Assembly (NCBI RefSeq): GCF_017654505.1
Contig: NC_054549.1
Coordinates: forward strand, 30,557,763-30,621,762
DNA length: 64,000 nt
Direction: 5' to 3'
Source of the DNA: Polyodon spathula
Taxonomy: Eukaryota > Chordata > Actinopteri > Acipenseriformes > Polyodontidae
Shown here: positions 1 to 12,958 of the stretch, one piece after another
How the letters are laid out: the number at the start of each line of letters is the position of its first letter
How positions within the stretch are numbered: position 1 is the first letter of the stretch
Position numbers and translations under genes: made by a program
Notes under the pieces: generated by a model
The model's input: the letters and a program-made list of their open reading frames with translations, nothing else
Told to the model about the DNA's origin: nothing
Database searches by the model: none

Positions 1-712
1 CACCATGTTGTTTGTCTCTAAAGTATTCGGAAGTTTTGAAATTATAAGGGAATTCTTAATAAGTCCCTACCTGTACAGTACCATATAAATAGAAACAGTA
101 CCGGCAAATTTAAAATCTTCATACACACTACAGCGCACGATTTAAAATTGAAGAGGCTAGTACTGTCTTTAGACATCACTTCCTTTTGAACGCAACAATA
201 ATTAGGAGACAGACTGTAAACGACCGCGTATTCAAATTGGCAGATAACACACACTATATCGTTTACGAGTCTGATTGTTCCAAGATGCAATTATTGATAA
301 AATCGCATGCACTTTGCAAAGCTGAGTTCACATGCTGTCGCTGCTAAGAACGAGAGAAGTCGTTGTACTTACAGAAATGCATCAGTTTTTCCTCCACTTC
401 GGTCAGAGCAAAACAAGCACACGATCAGTCTCTCAGCAAGTCACTGCGTTCACTGTACTGATCAACCAGGCAGAACATACCCTTATAGGTTGTCTGTACA
501 GCTGGGAGATAATGGAACTGTTTTCTCTGCTGGGACTGGATGCTTAACTGCTATGCACTGAGCACCGCAGTGTCTCCTCGCTGTCATTAATCAGGAAGTA
601 TAGCGACTCTCTGCTGTATTCCCAAAAGCACCCTCACAATTAACACATGAATCACAGGCACAGACAGAAGGGCGTTTTGTAGCATTAAGTGGACACTTCA
701 AAACAAGTTCTG

Positions 713-715
<3 letters not shown>
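1..715. other. Leading stretch; possible minus-strand 5' exon at about 373-560
   Basis: No recognisable gene or repeat. Reading the minus strand, a block around 373-560 is more GC-rich than its surroundings and ends in a good splice donor (TTTCT|gtaagt) at about 372. Its last ATG lies close to the donor. This could be an untranslated first exon of a gene running toward coordinate 1, but nothing else supports it. Short open frames on the plus strand overlap the same block and look like chance. Confidence 0.2.

Positions 716-791
<76 letters not shown>
716..791. repeat. (AT)n microsatellite
   Basis: About 75 bp of uninterrupted AT dinucleotide repeat. Any open frame crossing it (alternating Tyr-Ile) is spurious. 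Confidence 0.97.
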
Positions 792-794
<3 letters not shown>

Positions 795-1888
795 TCTAAA
801 GGAACCCAAAAAGGAAATGCTGATAAGATTTGATAAGCCTGTGCAATTTTCTCAGATTAATATGTTATTCATTCCAATTACATTGTGAGCTTTCAGCAGC
901 AGTAGATGCAGGACATATTGAAGAGGCTTTTATTTCTTAACTTCATAAACAATACCCATGTATTGCCTTTTGGTTAATGCATTTCTTCGTGTGAGAATGA
1001 ATTAATGGCAATACAAGTCATTTCTTATCCAGCTGGTGTCAAAGGTACTGTGAGGTACCTGCACAGTATAGTCTATTAAAGCTTTAATCAGGTTGGCCTG
1101 GCAGGTGTCAATAATAACAAGTATGTTATTAAGATACGTGTTCACCAGTACTAGAAATGCTAAATTAGATCTACAAGAATTATGAATAAAATAAATAAAT
1201 AAATAAACACACTATCTCTACAGATAAAAATGTAACTGACATATAGACGGACAAACAGGTTCCTCCCCAGATTCTGACACGCTATAAATGGTGGTAAAAA
1301 AAATGTCTTAATCATTTTTAGTTTTTGTCACAGCTGGATAAGACAGTTGGATAAAGACGTTTCATCTTGATTGAACATACAGACACCTCCACCAGTAAGT
1401 GGTAAAACAAAAGGCGGGGGGTAGGGAGTCCTCTACTGAAGTGTACTGCTTTTTTACATTGTAATACATCAAAGTTGTGACTTAGGACAAATGTTTAAAC
1501 CGTATACTCCAGTGTATGTGTATATTATTGTACACTGATTGAGAAGGATAACATTCTGAATATAGTTTGACTCAATTGCTAGGAATTAGTTACATGTTTT
1601 CTCAGATGTAAAATAAACCCATATAACTAAAAAAAAAATAATACACACATCCTCTGAGCACTATTTTTATGGAATGTTTAATATTTTAAAGACTTAAAAA
1701 TTAAAAAAAAAAAGCTAACACTAATTAAAGCAGTATTTATAGGCGTACTGACAGTGCTTTTTATTCATGTTTTTTATTCACACATTTGTTTCAGGAAAAA
1801 AAAAAAAATAAAGCTGTTCTCAAACATACACTAATAAACATTCTATGGTTCATTAATGTTATGTGTAGGCAGTCAAGGTCACCCTTAC
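792..1888. other. Unique AT-rich stretch
   Basis: I see only short A-runs and a small (AAAT)n tract near 1188-1205. No gene, transposon end or structured element was recognised. If the candidate exon at 1889-1972 is real, this is the start of the intron downstream of it. Confidence 0.4.
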
Positions 1889-1972
1889 CTGAAGAAATAC
1901 ATCCGGATAGTTGTCTGCAGTGTCAGCTGTGATGGGGGAGTTGTGGTTCAATGTGTCGTGGTCAGAGCCCAT
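1889..1972 (-). CDS. Candidate internal coding exon of an unidentified gene
   Basis: On the minus strand an 84-bp block is bounded by a clean acceptor (tttgtag|ATGGGC) and a strong donor (CTTCAG|gtaaggg). It is open in the frame that starts at its first base: 28 codons, beginning MGSDHDTLNHNSPITADT and ending YPDVFLQ, rich in Asp, Asn and Thr. The length is divisible by three, so the exon would be symmetric (phase 0-0). It is GC-richer than the flanks and contains CpGs. The product was not recognised. The ATG right after the acceptor could be an internal methionine or a start codon after an untranslated exon. No partner exon was found with confidence, so gene identity, start and end are unknown. 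Confidence 0.5.
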
Positions 1973-4900
1973 CTACAAATGAACTATAGTAAGTAATACA
2001 GCTTGGTTTGTTGCTTTGACAACCTAGGCCGTCTAGCTATAAGTAGTCCATGCTACCTTTTCTTAAGCACAGATAGCCTGGACAAATTATACTGGGCAGG
2101 GTATTTTATTTATTTATGTATTTATTTATATATTATGTATGCAGCAGTTTGAAGTGTTTAATGGAAAATTATTTATAAATCCCTATTATATTGTATTGCA
2201 TTGTATTGAACCAGAGTATTGCGGTACTGCTAATTGTTCCTTTTATCTTGACCAGCTGTCCAACTTTAATGTTTGGAAAACCATCAAATATGATCCCTGG
2301 GTAAATGGTTAACTATTCACCTGCTACCATTTGCAGCAGGAGGTTGAATGGCATTCTGTAAGCTCTGTTTTAGCTCAGGAAAGCAAACGTTTTAACAAGG
2401 GGAAATAGAGAGATACTTTCTAAAGTATTTACATACAATACCAAAAACCCCAGTTCAGCTAAGTGACAGTTGAAGCAAATACAATTGTCACTTTAAACAT
2501 CAGCCTATCCTGGTTTAATGGCTCACAAGCAACGCTGTTACGTTAGCCTTTGGAGTTTCTGCAATTGTGGCAAATATGGCATCGCTTATTTACTCACTGT
2601 CATTCTAATGACTCCAGATTTTTTTTCTTTGTGAAGCAACAGTCAAAACTTTAAGAGACAGAAATGTGAGCAAAGTGCTCTCATTTAGGTTTGTAAGTAA
2701 TGGGTAACTGTATCTCGTTCAAGACTAAGGCCAGTGTAATTGTCACATTATATATATATCCACCCCCTTCCAGCTACTCTGTGTTCATCATGCCTTTATA
2801 AAACATACATTGCAGTTAAAAAAACAAACAAACAAAAAAAACAATCCTGAGGCAATTACCTTTACTACTGTAAAATGACTGTAACAATGCACCTGTACTC
2901 ATTTTTGTAGCCCTTAAAAAACAGAATTGTGACCAATGCTGTGTACCAAGGGTGTTATTTATTTGGCTTTCCTTTTGATTAAGCTAAACTCTATATATCT
3001 CAATTCATTTTTTTTTTTTTTTTTTTTTTTTATGTACTGACTGATGCTGCAAAAGTAATTACTGGGAGGAGATTAGCTAACCTATTCTACGCTTGGTTGA
3101 TTTCTTGTATCAGTGGCTCTGTGCAGCCAGTTAAAATGCATTACATAGTTCCTTATGATCCACAGCAGAGAACCAATTATGAAGTTACAGCAGAGATTAT
3201 GTTAACTGAAAAATATTTTTAAGGTATACACTGAACACTCCTCTGCAAATGTTTTTTACACTTGAATAAATTAAACATACACAATAGACCAAGAGAAAAA
3301 TCTATTTCAAGCTTTAGCTTAGTTACCTATCCGCTTTGGCCTATGCATTTTTTATTCCTGTTATAAGCTTTCTTTTGTAGTTGTTATTCATGACAACTGC
3401 ATACAGTGTTCCTTTTATGTTTCTATTGGCCAATTTAGTGGGGACGGGGGACAACGGTTTAAACACAGTATTAATGGTTTCACTGAGACCCATACAACAA
3501 GCATTAGACAGGATGATCATCAATCTGATTTTACAATCAACTTAAAAGCTTTTTGCATAACCCAAATAACCACTGAATATGTGATCATGGCAAAACATGT
3601 TGGGCAAAACCACTGAATCAAATCACTGAACCTGTTAGCCTCTACCAAAGTCTGGAACACACTTATTGGTATACCCATAGTCACGCTGCCTTAGTACACA
3701 AAAAGCACATATTTTAAATAACACAAAAGACAACTATTTGTGGGGCATCAGGCCCGTTCAGACTTCCTTCTGACAGTCATTTAAAGACAAATGCTAAAGA
3801 TGGTTGTTTCACTAATAAATAAAATCTGTTAAGAACAGATTTAGGAGTAATCTGATTTTTCATATGCACCTGCTTTTCAGCAACACATTTAAGGTAATTG
3901 GGGAGTTGGAAATAATAAATTTAGAATATATGTTTACAATTCTAATATATCACAGGAAGAAAGTGAATGCATACACACTCTGATTCCATTGTATTTACCT
4001 AGAGAAAATATAGTTAGAGTGCATGTGTTATAGCTTTACAGAATGCATGGCACTTGTAACTACATTATTGCTATCTAGTACAGCATGGATGGTGTCAATG
4101 GGCAATACACCAACACCCCAGTGCCAGTAATACCTAATAATAATAATACTAATTAATTAAAAGTCAGAATAATATGGTTAACATGAGCTGTGCTCATATG
4201 CTGTAGTTAATTTCACTGTTCCTGTTTTGACTGCTTAGCCTTTTTAGTTATTTTGTGTATGAGAATAACCTCTGCATCATAAACCAGCCTTTAAAAACCC
4301 CCTTCAAAGTGAAAGGGATTTGTTGAGCTGTGCATTGAAAGTTGTCCTTCTTTTGAGCTTTCAGATAATTACTTTATAATACCCATCACTTATGCATCCC
4401 CGACACAATTTTGTGTGCTCGTTCAATAAAGTGAGGCTTGTCAGCACAGTATGGGAAGCTAAAACAGGCCTTCTTGTTTGTTCTATAGTTTTCAAGGCGC
4501 AAATCAGATCTGTTGAAGTGGCTGGCTGTCAGGTGGCACAAGTGATTGACACATAGCTCAACAAGAAGAAATTTGGATTGCAGATTCCTTTCGTGTGGCT
4601 TACACTCTACCCTCATTATACCTCAGAGCTGGACAGCCAGACATGCTGTGTTATAATGAGGTGTGTGTTAAATAAATGCAATCTTCAAATGATTTAGTAT
4701 GTTTGGCTGTCAAGATGTAGTGGTACATATATCAGAGGAGGAAGCATAAGAAAGAAATGTCATAATGAGGGTGGCATACAGTGCTATTCTTTGAAATGCA
4801 TAATTTCTGCAGGAAAAGTTCAGGATTTTTTTTCTCTCTCTCTTACACTTAGATTTAGGGAAGGTGCTTATTAATAAGATCCTAAAGCCCACCTAATAGT

Positions 4901-7049
4901 TAAATCATTTGGTTCTGGACATTAAGGATTTTAATTAAATAGTTGATGGAGATGTTATATGTGTCTTATAAGTACCTTATAAACACTGCTGAAGATCAAG
5001 AGATAAAATTAAAAAAAGGCTGTTAAATTTATATTATTCCTGGCTGAACGAAATCATCTGGTTTTATGGGGATTGCTTCACCAGAGGTAATGAGTTTTGC
5101 AATAAGTCATTTTGGAACTTGCTTAGTTTACAGTTTGACTTGTTCTTTTGTGACCACATGGATAAGGCTGCATGTCTTTCTTGAATGGTACGCATTGCTC
5201 TTATTTTGAGGCTCATTGATCATGTGAATATGCAAGTTGGCAACCGCCACATTGACTTTTTTATGTTTTGGAAAGCCTGGCTCTGGTCAAGCTAATTTCT
5301 GTTTCAAGTCTGCAATTGACATATGCTGCTAGTGTCCAATTAGCTTTTTTTGTTACAGTATTATTTTAAAAACACATAAGTACTACTGAAAACTTCATGA
5401 TAATTGTTAAAGCTGGACAAAAGTAGACATATGGCTTTCAAAATGCTAGTTTTCATTAATGTGCTAAATTAGCTAGTATAAAACACATATCACAGCAAAC
5501 CCACCCATGCCAAGCACACTGTGTGCCACTGATGAAAAGAACATTCATAAATCGTGAGTTTCCATCCACCATGTCCTGTCAATCAAGACTGTTGGGCCGC
5601 GAAGAGCTTTATTAACAGAATGATATGCTTGTAACTGTGATTTATTCTGTTCAATGAAACAGTGAGAGAAGGAAAAAAAAACCAGCTTATTCTTTTACAG
5701 AACGCATAACTTTAGGAATAAAATTAATGAAATAGCATTCTCTCATTTTGCTGTCTTCTAACCCAAATCCATATCTTTACCTTACACCCTGTCTTACACC
5801 CTCTGTTGTGGTTTTAGAGTATTTGATCATAACACAAACTGCACTCCTAAACACACATCTTGTTGTATTTTTCATTAGAGTAATCACAGAAGTTTTGAAG
5901 CTGCTTAATTAACCCCATATATCTTGATTATAGATTGAATGTTCTGAAGATGTTCAGTGCAATCAATAATTAAATTATAAGGCAACAGAAACTGTTGCAT
6001 CTCTGTTGACATCACACCAGAGGTGGAAATCTATACATTTGTGCTCCACACACACCATAGTGACCAATTTCTATTAGTTATGCAAAGAAAAAGTTAAATG
6101 TTTGTTCTTCCTAGTCTTCTTCCATTCTATTTGTTTTCCCTAAGGGGCCCAAAGCTAATAACTACATTTAACTATGTTTTAATTATTTTTGAAGTAATGC
6201 ATATAAAAGCTGCACATGTTTGCTTTCAGGTTTAGCACCCCTACACTCTTCTTTTGGAAATGCTTGTAAAAGCCTTAGTAAAAGAGTAAAACAGTTCTCA
6301 AATAATCTGACAGTAAAACAATATTTCTATAGTTATCTGGTCAATCTAATTCAAACATAATGGACTACCAAAGAACCACTAGTGAATTAAAACAGGAATA
6401 GATATAAATGACAGCCTCGTAAAATCGAATTAAATCTGGAGGCTGCAGCATAACATCGGAAAAGCCCATGTAAGCTATTCCTAACATTAATACAAATTAA
6501 AGTCAAATTTTGTATGGCTGCCATTCCATAATAATAAAGCAAGTCTTAAGGTCATTTTAAATTATTTTTTGTTCTTCGGTAATTTTTCATTTGTTCCATA
6601 AATTAATCTACATCTCCAGCCACACAACTTACTTGCTATATTTAGTAAATGCTTTAATGTATTATCCTATTGATTCAATTTCAGTTGTCATGCTGACAAA
6701 TCACACATCGTTATTATTAAAACTAGTCTCACAAGCAGTGATTAACATTAGGCAGTGGTATGATACAACATACAATATATGAAACATTCATTTATCTACA
6801 GTAGTCATCAGCTTCTGTGCAGCAGAGATTGCAAAAGCACATGCGGATGTTTTACTGTGCAATGGAGACCCTGTCAAGTTCGAAGATTGTAATAACATAA
6901 ATTGATGCTTTACTGTTAGAGAGGTTATGACATAAGACATTCTGTATTCCATTAGCATTTAAAAATACCCCTAAAAATATTAATATCTTGCTTACCCTAC
7001 ATAAGTACAAAATGATTTTTTATGATTGTTACACATATACAGTTATGAT

Positions 7050-7050
<1 letters not shown>
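1973..7050. other. Gene-free AT-rich stretch
   Basis: Unique-looking sequence with a 24-bp poly-T run at about 3008-3031 and several short A-runs. The open frames near 3341-3523, 4386-4616 and 4710-4892 on the minus strand have no flanking splice signals, motifs or codon bias and are judged random. It would be the upstream intron of the 1889-1972 exon if that call holds. Confidence 0.4.

Positions 7051-7116
<66 letters not shown>
7051..7116. repeat. (AT)n microsatellite
   Basis: About 65 bp of pure AT dinucleotide repeat. Confidence 0.97.
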
Positions 7117-7121
<5 letters not shown>

Positions 7122-7213
7122 AGTAATGGTCCTACTAAAAGATATGTTAGTTCAAGATGAATCTCGATTTTAAACAATGAGAAAAATAATCTTTCAATAG
7201 CAGGAGTGCCTTC

Positions 7214-7322
7214 TCGATGAAGGCTCTACCGTGTGCTAGCTAATGGTGGCTTTCATTAACCTTTAGCTCAGGCCGCATAACTCCCTTTGCAGTCAACTAC
7301 CACACGGTAGAGTGTTCATCGA
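7214..7322. repeat. Short foldback with perfect 12-bp stems
   Basis: The 12 bases at 7224-7235 (ctctaccgtgtg) are the exact reverse complement of 7301-7312. Matching continues outward with mismatches (cgatgaa on the left, ttcatcg on the right), giving arms of roughly 20 bp around a loop of about 65 bp. The sequence just downstream (to about 7640) is GC-richer, holds an AATAAA-like box at about 7512 and resembles retroelement or LTR sequence. A 115-residue open frame crosses it without any recognisable domain. The family was not identified. Confidence 0.45.
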
Positions 7323-7659
7323 TAGGGAGTCTGGTAAGTGGCTTCTCTGGTGCATGTGTGATACTGCAGAAGGAATTTGGAAGCTCATCATGAGATATGG
7401 AGCTGGCCGTGTAATTGCACAGGGGTGGCTGGGTAGTGGAGACTGGAAATCTGGCTATGGTCACCTGCAACTACAACCAAGAATTGTGTTTCTGTGTAGT
7501 AAATTCTTTGTAAATAAATCTGGGCGCCTCTGTGGCATTTCACAATATAACACTTGTGTTTATCGTCTTAGTCAGCAAAAGCCACCCCTTTTACACCCCA
7601 TTAATGACCAAATTCTGTCAACATATCTCACAGTGATCTACGAAAGAATAAAGGCATGA

Positions 7660-9620
7660 CTATGAACGTTTGAATGTATTCATGTTTTTTTCAGCCAAAT
7701 TCTTCAGCCAACGACAGCCTTTTAAAGGATACCTTAAACTAAACATATTAAATCTATACATCTAATAGCAATATGCAGTAATGGTTTGGACCATGTATAT
7801 TATATACTGTTCATTCTTATATCCTGACTGGCAATTACTGCCCAAAGAGACAGAAACCAGCAGACAGGGTACTGTACAGGATGAGGGCTTTGGGCAGAAA
7901 GCAAGACCTTGTATGTCACACAAAAGCTTTTGTCAGCTTGTTAGTGAATAGGCTCTCTGGTTGCTTGACGTGAGACAGCAATCTTCAAAAGAATATGGTA
8001 TTTGCAGGACAGACTTAATATCAGAAGAGAAGTTACAAAGGCAACATTCTTATTTGTTGTATTCTGATTGTTAACTTGAGCACAACATCATTAGAAAGGA
8101 GGCAGTGGACGTTTCAATATTTGCACTTTAATACAACTAAGGGATAAAAGAAAAGTAACACCTATATGCAAAATAAAATGTTTGGGAATGTCATTCTTAA
8201 ATGTCATAAAGGAAACATGTATTCATGTCATTGTATTTATTGTTTGCCCCAACAATTATATGAGAGTTAAGGGGAATTCCCTGTGTTAACATTGTGGGTT
8301 CACTTTAGAAAGATTTGTCACATACTCAATTACCCCATCTCTTTTGTTTCTTTCCTTTTCATTCACTATTTATTCCTTTGACTTTGTTCTTTCTCATCTT
8401 CAAATTTGTAAGACTGAATGTAAGGGATACCATGCTAGCTGTTAAAAAAATATGAATTCAGTGTGTTTGCTTTAAGAACTAACTTTGACAAAGGGTAAGT
8501 CTATTCCAACTACACAATCTCTGGCTGATTGATAGTTCCACTGGTCAATTAATTTACTGAAAGCTACAACCTCTAGCCAATCAGAATGGAATGTGACTAA
8601 GCAGACTACTTAGCAAATTACAAGTTTTGTTTCTTTTTAACAAAGGAAAACCTGCTGCCCTTTCGAGAACTTGGTTAAAATGTTCTGTACACTAAACTGG
8701 AGTGCATATTGTTGTTGTTTTTGTATACTTTGCTTTTAAGAAAAAGTTGCTGCCAGTCAAAAGTCATGGAGCAAACATGAGCCGAAGCTAAATAAACACA
8801 AGGCAATGGTGTGGGCCTGATTGGAAATAAGGGATCAAGCTCCCCACACCACCTTTGAATAATTTCAGCAAGAAAAAGGATGACTTGGAAAAGAATCAAG
8901 GGGGGCTAAATGCTGACATTTACTTCCACAGTTTAATATTGTTAGGTAGCCTCATTTTAACCTGTTTGGTGGCCTCCAGGAGAAAATCTTTACACCTGAT
9001 TTTTTATGTTAAGGAGCTGTTGCTCGTTAGGGTTTGCTTCCGCCACCATCATGTTGAACTACTGCAGAAAGTGGTAAATGAATACTTTTGTCATCCAAAT
9101 TAATATTGAGAAGGCTTGCATCGACTACGGTCAAGCAGTTGGGTTTTAGAATTCTGAAAACACATAAAGGGAGTTGAGCATACTAAAGGGGTTTTCTGTA
9201 TTCATTTGAAAGAGAGTATTCAATTTGTTGAATTCCTGCATGACAGGTGATACAAACTGAAGGAAAAGTTCATTGGTCATGTTCCTGTTAATTTTGTACA
9301 GCATTTCAGCAACATAGCAACGCTACCTGTCTTTGCAGAGTTGAAAATGCAACTTAAGTTCATCCCACTGCTGCCGAATACAAACACAACAAAGGTTTGT
9401 CTCAATTGTTGATTAGTCACACTACTGTGTGAAAACCATCTGTACAGCTGTATTGAATGGAAAACGGACTTCATCACAACAAGACGTTCATTCTTCTCCC
9501 AAAGTTTTGTGTAGACTGAATTTTTTTTTTTTTCCCGACTATAACATTACAGCCATCTGTTCCAATTCCTATACATTTTTCAAAATGTACGCCTATCCCA
9601 TTAAGAAAAGAAAGTGAGGC
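7660..9620. other. Gene-free stretch
   Basis: No gene, repeat family or structured element was recognised. The minus-strand frames at 8675-8899 and 9277-9477 lack splice signals or motifs. A 12-bp T-run lies near 9523-9534. Confidence 0.4.
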
Positions 9621-9627
9621 CTTGGAA

Positions 9628-10050
9628 ATGGCTTCAGCAGTCAGTTTATCCAGTTAAAGTGCTCCTGCTGGGAGCTCAGGATGAGCCACACAGCTTGGAC
9701 GGTGCCAGTTCGCATCCAGGGTGTGCAAAGAGGCCGAGCTTTGCTGGGGACTCCGAGGGGGGGCGTCACATTGGCTCTGACTTTCCCAGGGTGGGGCATG
9801 ACAAATCGGCAGGGATTTCTTCTCCTCACCGTGCAACAGCAAACTCTACTGGCCAGACCCTGAGCACATTCAGAGTATATAAGAGAAAATCTCAGAACAC
9901 CTTCAGAACTTCTGTGCTGTGTGTGGACTTGCTGTGGTGAGGAAAGAAAAAAACAAAAACACAATTGGACATTTCAAATTTGGGGAAAATAAATTAAAAA
10001 AAAAAAGCTCACTCTAAAATTAAAAATACATAAATAAATAAATAAATAAC
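9628..10050 (+). mobile_element. SINE-like element, copy A
   Basis: This GC-richer block holds an RNA polymerase III B-box-like motif (agttcgcatccag, about 9705-9717). It then reads gctggggactccgaggggg, cgtcacattggct and cttctcctcac, and ends in an AATTGGACA block followed by an A-rich tail with (TAAA)n near 10029-10048. The same ordered blocks, with substitutions, recur at 30250-30610 and end in the same kind of tail, so this is a dispersed family rather than unique DNA. The overlapping open frames on both strands (9614-9964) are by-products. The 5' boundary is uncertain. Confidence 0.6.
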
Positions 10051-12898
10051 AAGCATCAAAAAACACAACCAGGGACCTCCCAAATATTAAAGCGACTATA
10101 CAGAAAAAGAAGTCCAAATCCACGGGAAGCCCTGCAGGGGACATTGTGGCATGGACAGATAGAGAACGGTAGACTTTTCCTGAGGGAGAGAGAGGTGCTG
10201 CGCCTGTCAAGAGCTGTGCCAGTCAGAAGGGGATTATAGCAGTCCAGTAGTTGCCATTGCCAGGAGAAAAAGCTAGTTCTGTTGGGATGGTTGTTAAAGA
10301 AGCTGCAGTGCATCACTAGACTTGTCACTCTCCTGCCAGCCCAGTCACATCCTTCCAGACGTTTGTTAGATCCTGAGTAGGAAATGTTGATATTGAAGAC
10401 GTCTTGGTCTTAACTCAGGTTTGTGAAATTTTTGAAAGAAACTTGTTGTCCAAATGGCAAAATGCTAGAAAAATCTACTTGCCCTTCTTAAAAAATCTAC
10501 TTGCACCCTCCCCGTCACAACACACACACAAAGTAGAATATAACATTTAGGATTTGGGTTTTATTTAACAATGGACACAATCAATCAATTAATGATTAAC
10601 AGGGACGGATCTAGTCTTATAGACTGACAGGTTCACTAAATTCTTTAAGATACACAAAGGATTCCCGGTGTTACCCCACCACACCTCAAAGGGATTGGAA
10701 ACGGAGGTAATTGTAATAATAAAAGTTAAAAATAGAAGCTCGCTGTGTTTTGTCTGCATAGTCCATTTTGTTTGTCTTTTTGTTTTGGCAACGAGTGCCA
10801 TGTCCTGTGTCTTGTTTGTCTTTGCAACCTTTTATTTTCTGTCTGTTTGTTCATTTATTAAATGCTGAGCAGTACCAATCGCTCAGCTCCACTCAACTCC
10901 ACCTCTCTGTCGTTTTTTTCCTGGTTTCTGGTCTGAAGTCCCCCACTTCAGCCGTCTTTGTGACACTGCTGCTTTGTGGAATTCTGATTTTTCTTGACGT
11001 TCTTTCAGTTTTTTCACTGTTGAACCCCAGATTTTGAAAGGACTTGTGTATAACCTGTCAAGTTTCTCAGAATTTTTTTTACTGTTTTTCTACCAAAACG
11101 CAAGACTATTACAGTAGGCTCCATCAAATTCTTCAAAGACAAAATATGTTGTTTCTTTTGTTTATTTCTATTATTACTTACATTTTTTAAACTTTGAAAT
11201 GTATCCTTTTTTTATAAGAGTCTTCATTAATAGAAGAGTTAATTTACTATATTCTCATTTGGTTTTACTGCTGGCCTACTGAGTAAGATAGAACCCCAAA
11301 GCAGGATGAGCAGTTCCTTTGTAAAGTTAATGTGCCAGCTCACACTACAAGGGACCTGGATAAGAAGCAGTAATGCCTGTGGAAATAAACTGTCTAATTC
11401 AGAAATACACTGTGTGTAAGTGACTGCTATTTGTGTCAGCTGATGACCTATAGAAACGAAGGACTACGCTTTCTTTCTGTGCCAATCTTATAACAGCTCC
11501 GGACCAGTCAACCATCCTAAGTCATTCTGTGACAACGCAAGTCACATAACAGCAACATAAAACAAAAACTATACAGCTTCACAAATATAGAAATATAGGG
11601 GTATTTTAAGGAAGTGTTCTTGACATGTTTAAAGTACCTACCTGAATAAATGGCAAAGATAATACAAATATTTTATTATCTTTCATATATACTAGTTTTT
11701 CTCTTTCATTTCATTCAGCTGTAATGTGTTACATATCAAGTTGAGACAGTTTCAGCAATAACATTGTTCTCCACTGGAGAAACATATTACTGGCTTCAAG
11801 GATCTAGTGGTGGCGGATGCATTTCTATAGGTTTTGCATAAACCTACGACTTGTCCAATTTCTATGAATCTTTAGAATGTAAAATTAGCATAATCAATTG
11901 TACTGTTTTTATATCTATATATGTAATTATTCTTTACATTAATATTGTGTGTGCATACTGTAGCAGCAATTTTGCACTGGGGCAAAGTCTTAAATAAATC
12001 TGCCCTTCTGGCAAGTGGAATTTAGGCATAATATTTTTAACCTGAACCTAAAAATAAGGCAGAGATGTTTAAAATGGTTTTGAATTGAGGCACTGCGCAA
12101 GCATCCAAAACCTTTTTCTATTTTGTCCGGAGCAGCTTATCACATACAGTGCGAGTTGCAAATGATATACTATGGCACCTGTCAAAGACAGTTTTAGGGA
12201 TTTAGTTTGCTGTCTTTTTGAAATGCAAATCAGTTCAGTTGAATATTTCCATCTTCAAGAGTTTTTCAAAAGAAGTGCTGATGGATTAATTTTGGTTTGG
12301 TGGAAAATAAAACTGCAGCTTGTTGTTTTTTTTTTCCTGTTCTAAGATTACAGTACATGGCAACTCATCTCAGAACCACATCAGGTAAGGCAGGAATATA
12401 TGAAGATCATCCAAAACTGAGCTTTTCCAAACAGTTCAGTATAACAGCTGTTAGACTAAACTTTCAACAGCATTACAATTCTAAGCTGATAGTATTTTTT
12501 AAGGTGAGAAATATTGTTTATAATACCAGTACCAAATAGCTTTTAAATCAAAACTTTACTGTTGCTGGAATAGTTTGTTGTTCTTTTGTCTGACTAAGAG
12601 GCTAATGGGAAACAGAAATGAGATTTATACCTATTTTTATTCTCAGATTTTTTTTCTAATGATTCTAAATAATAAGAAGGCATGTAGAAGTAGATGTACA
12701 ATAACTGCTGTACTATTATTATCTTCATTAGTTCAGAGTTTTTTTAAAGTATGGGTAATAATAGAAGTAATCAATGTCTACCCGAATTTCATCTCCATTA
12801 ATCCCTACTCCATGTTATATGATTCCTATGTGATAGAAGTTGCACCGACTGTGCTGACGACCAACGCATATGGCGCTTTTTTTTTATATTCATATAAT

Positions 12899-12900
<2 letters not shown>
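10051..12900. other. Gene-free stretch
   Basis: The first 300 bp or so are moderately GC-rich and may belong to another unrecognised repeat. The rest is AT-rich. A short stretch near 12341-12371 is flanked by acceptor-like and donor-like sequence (attacag ... catcag|gtaagg), but it is only 31 bp and no product was recognised. No gene is called. Confidence 0.35.
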
Positions 12901-12901
<1 letters not shown>

Positions 12902-12934
<33 letters not shown>

Positions 12935-12958
12935 ATATATATATATATATATATATAT
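12902..12958. repeat. Interrupted (AT)n microsatellite
   Basis: Two AT dinucleotide runs separated by a short TAATATAAT-type interruption. Confidence 0.95.
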
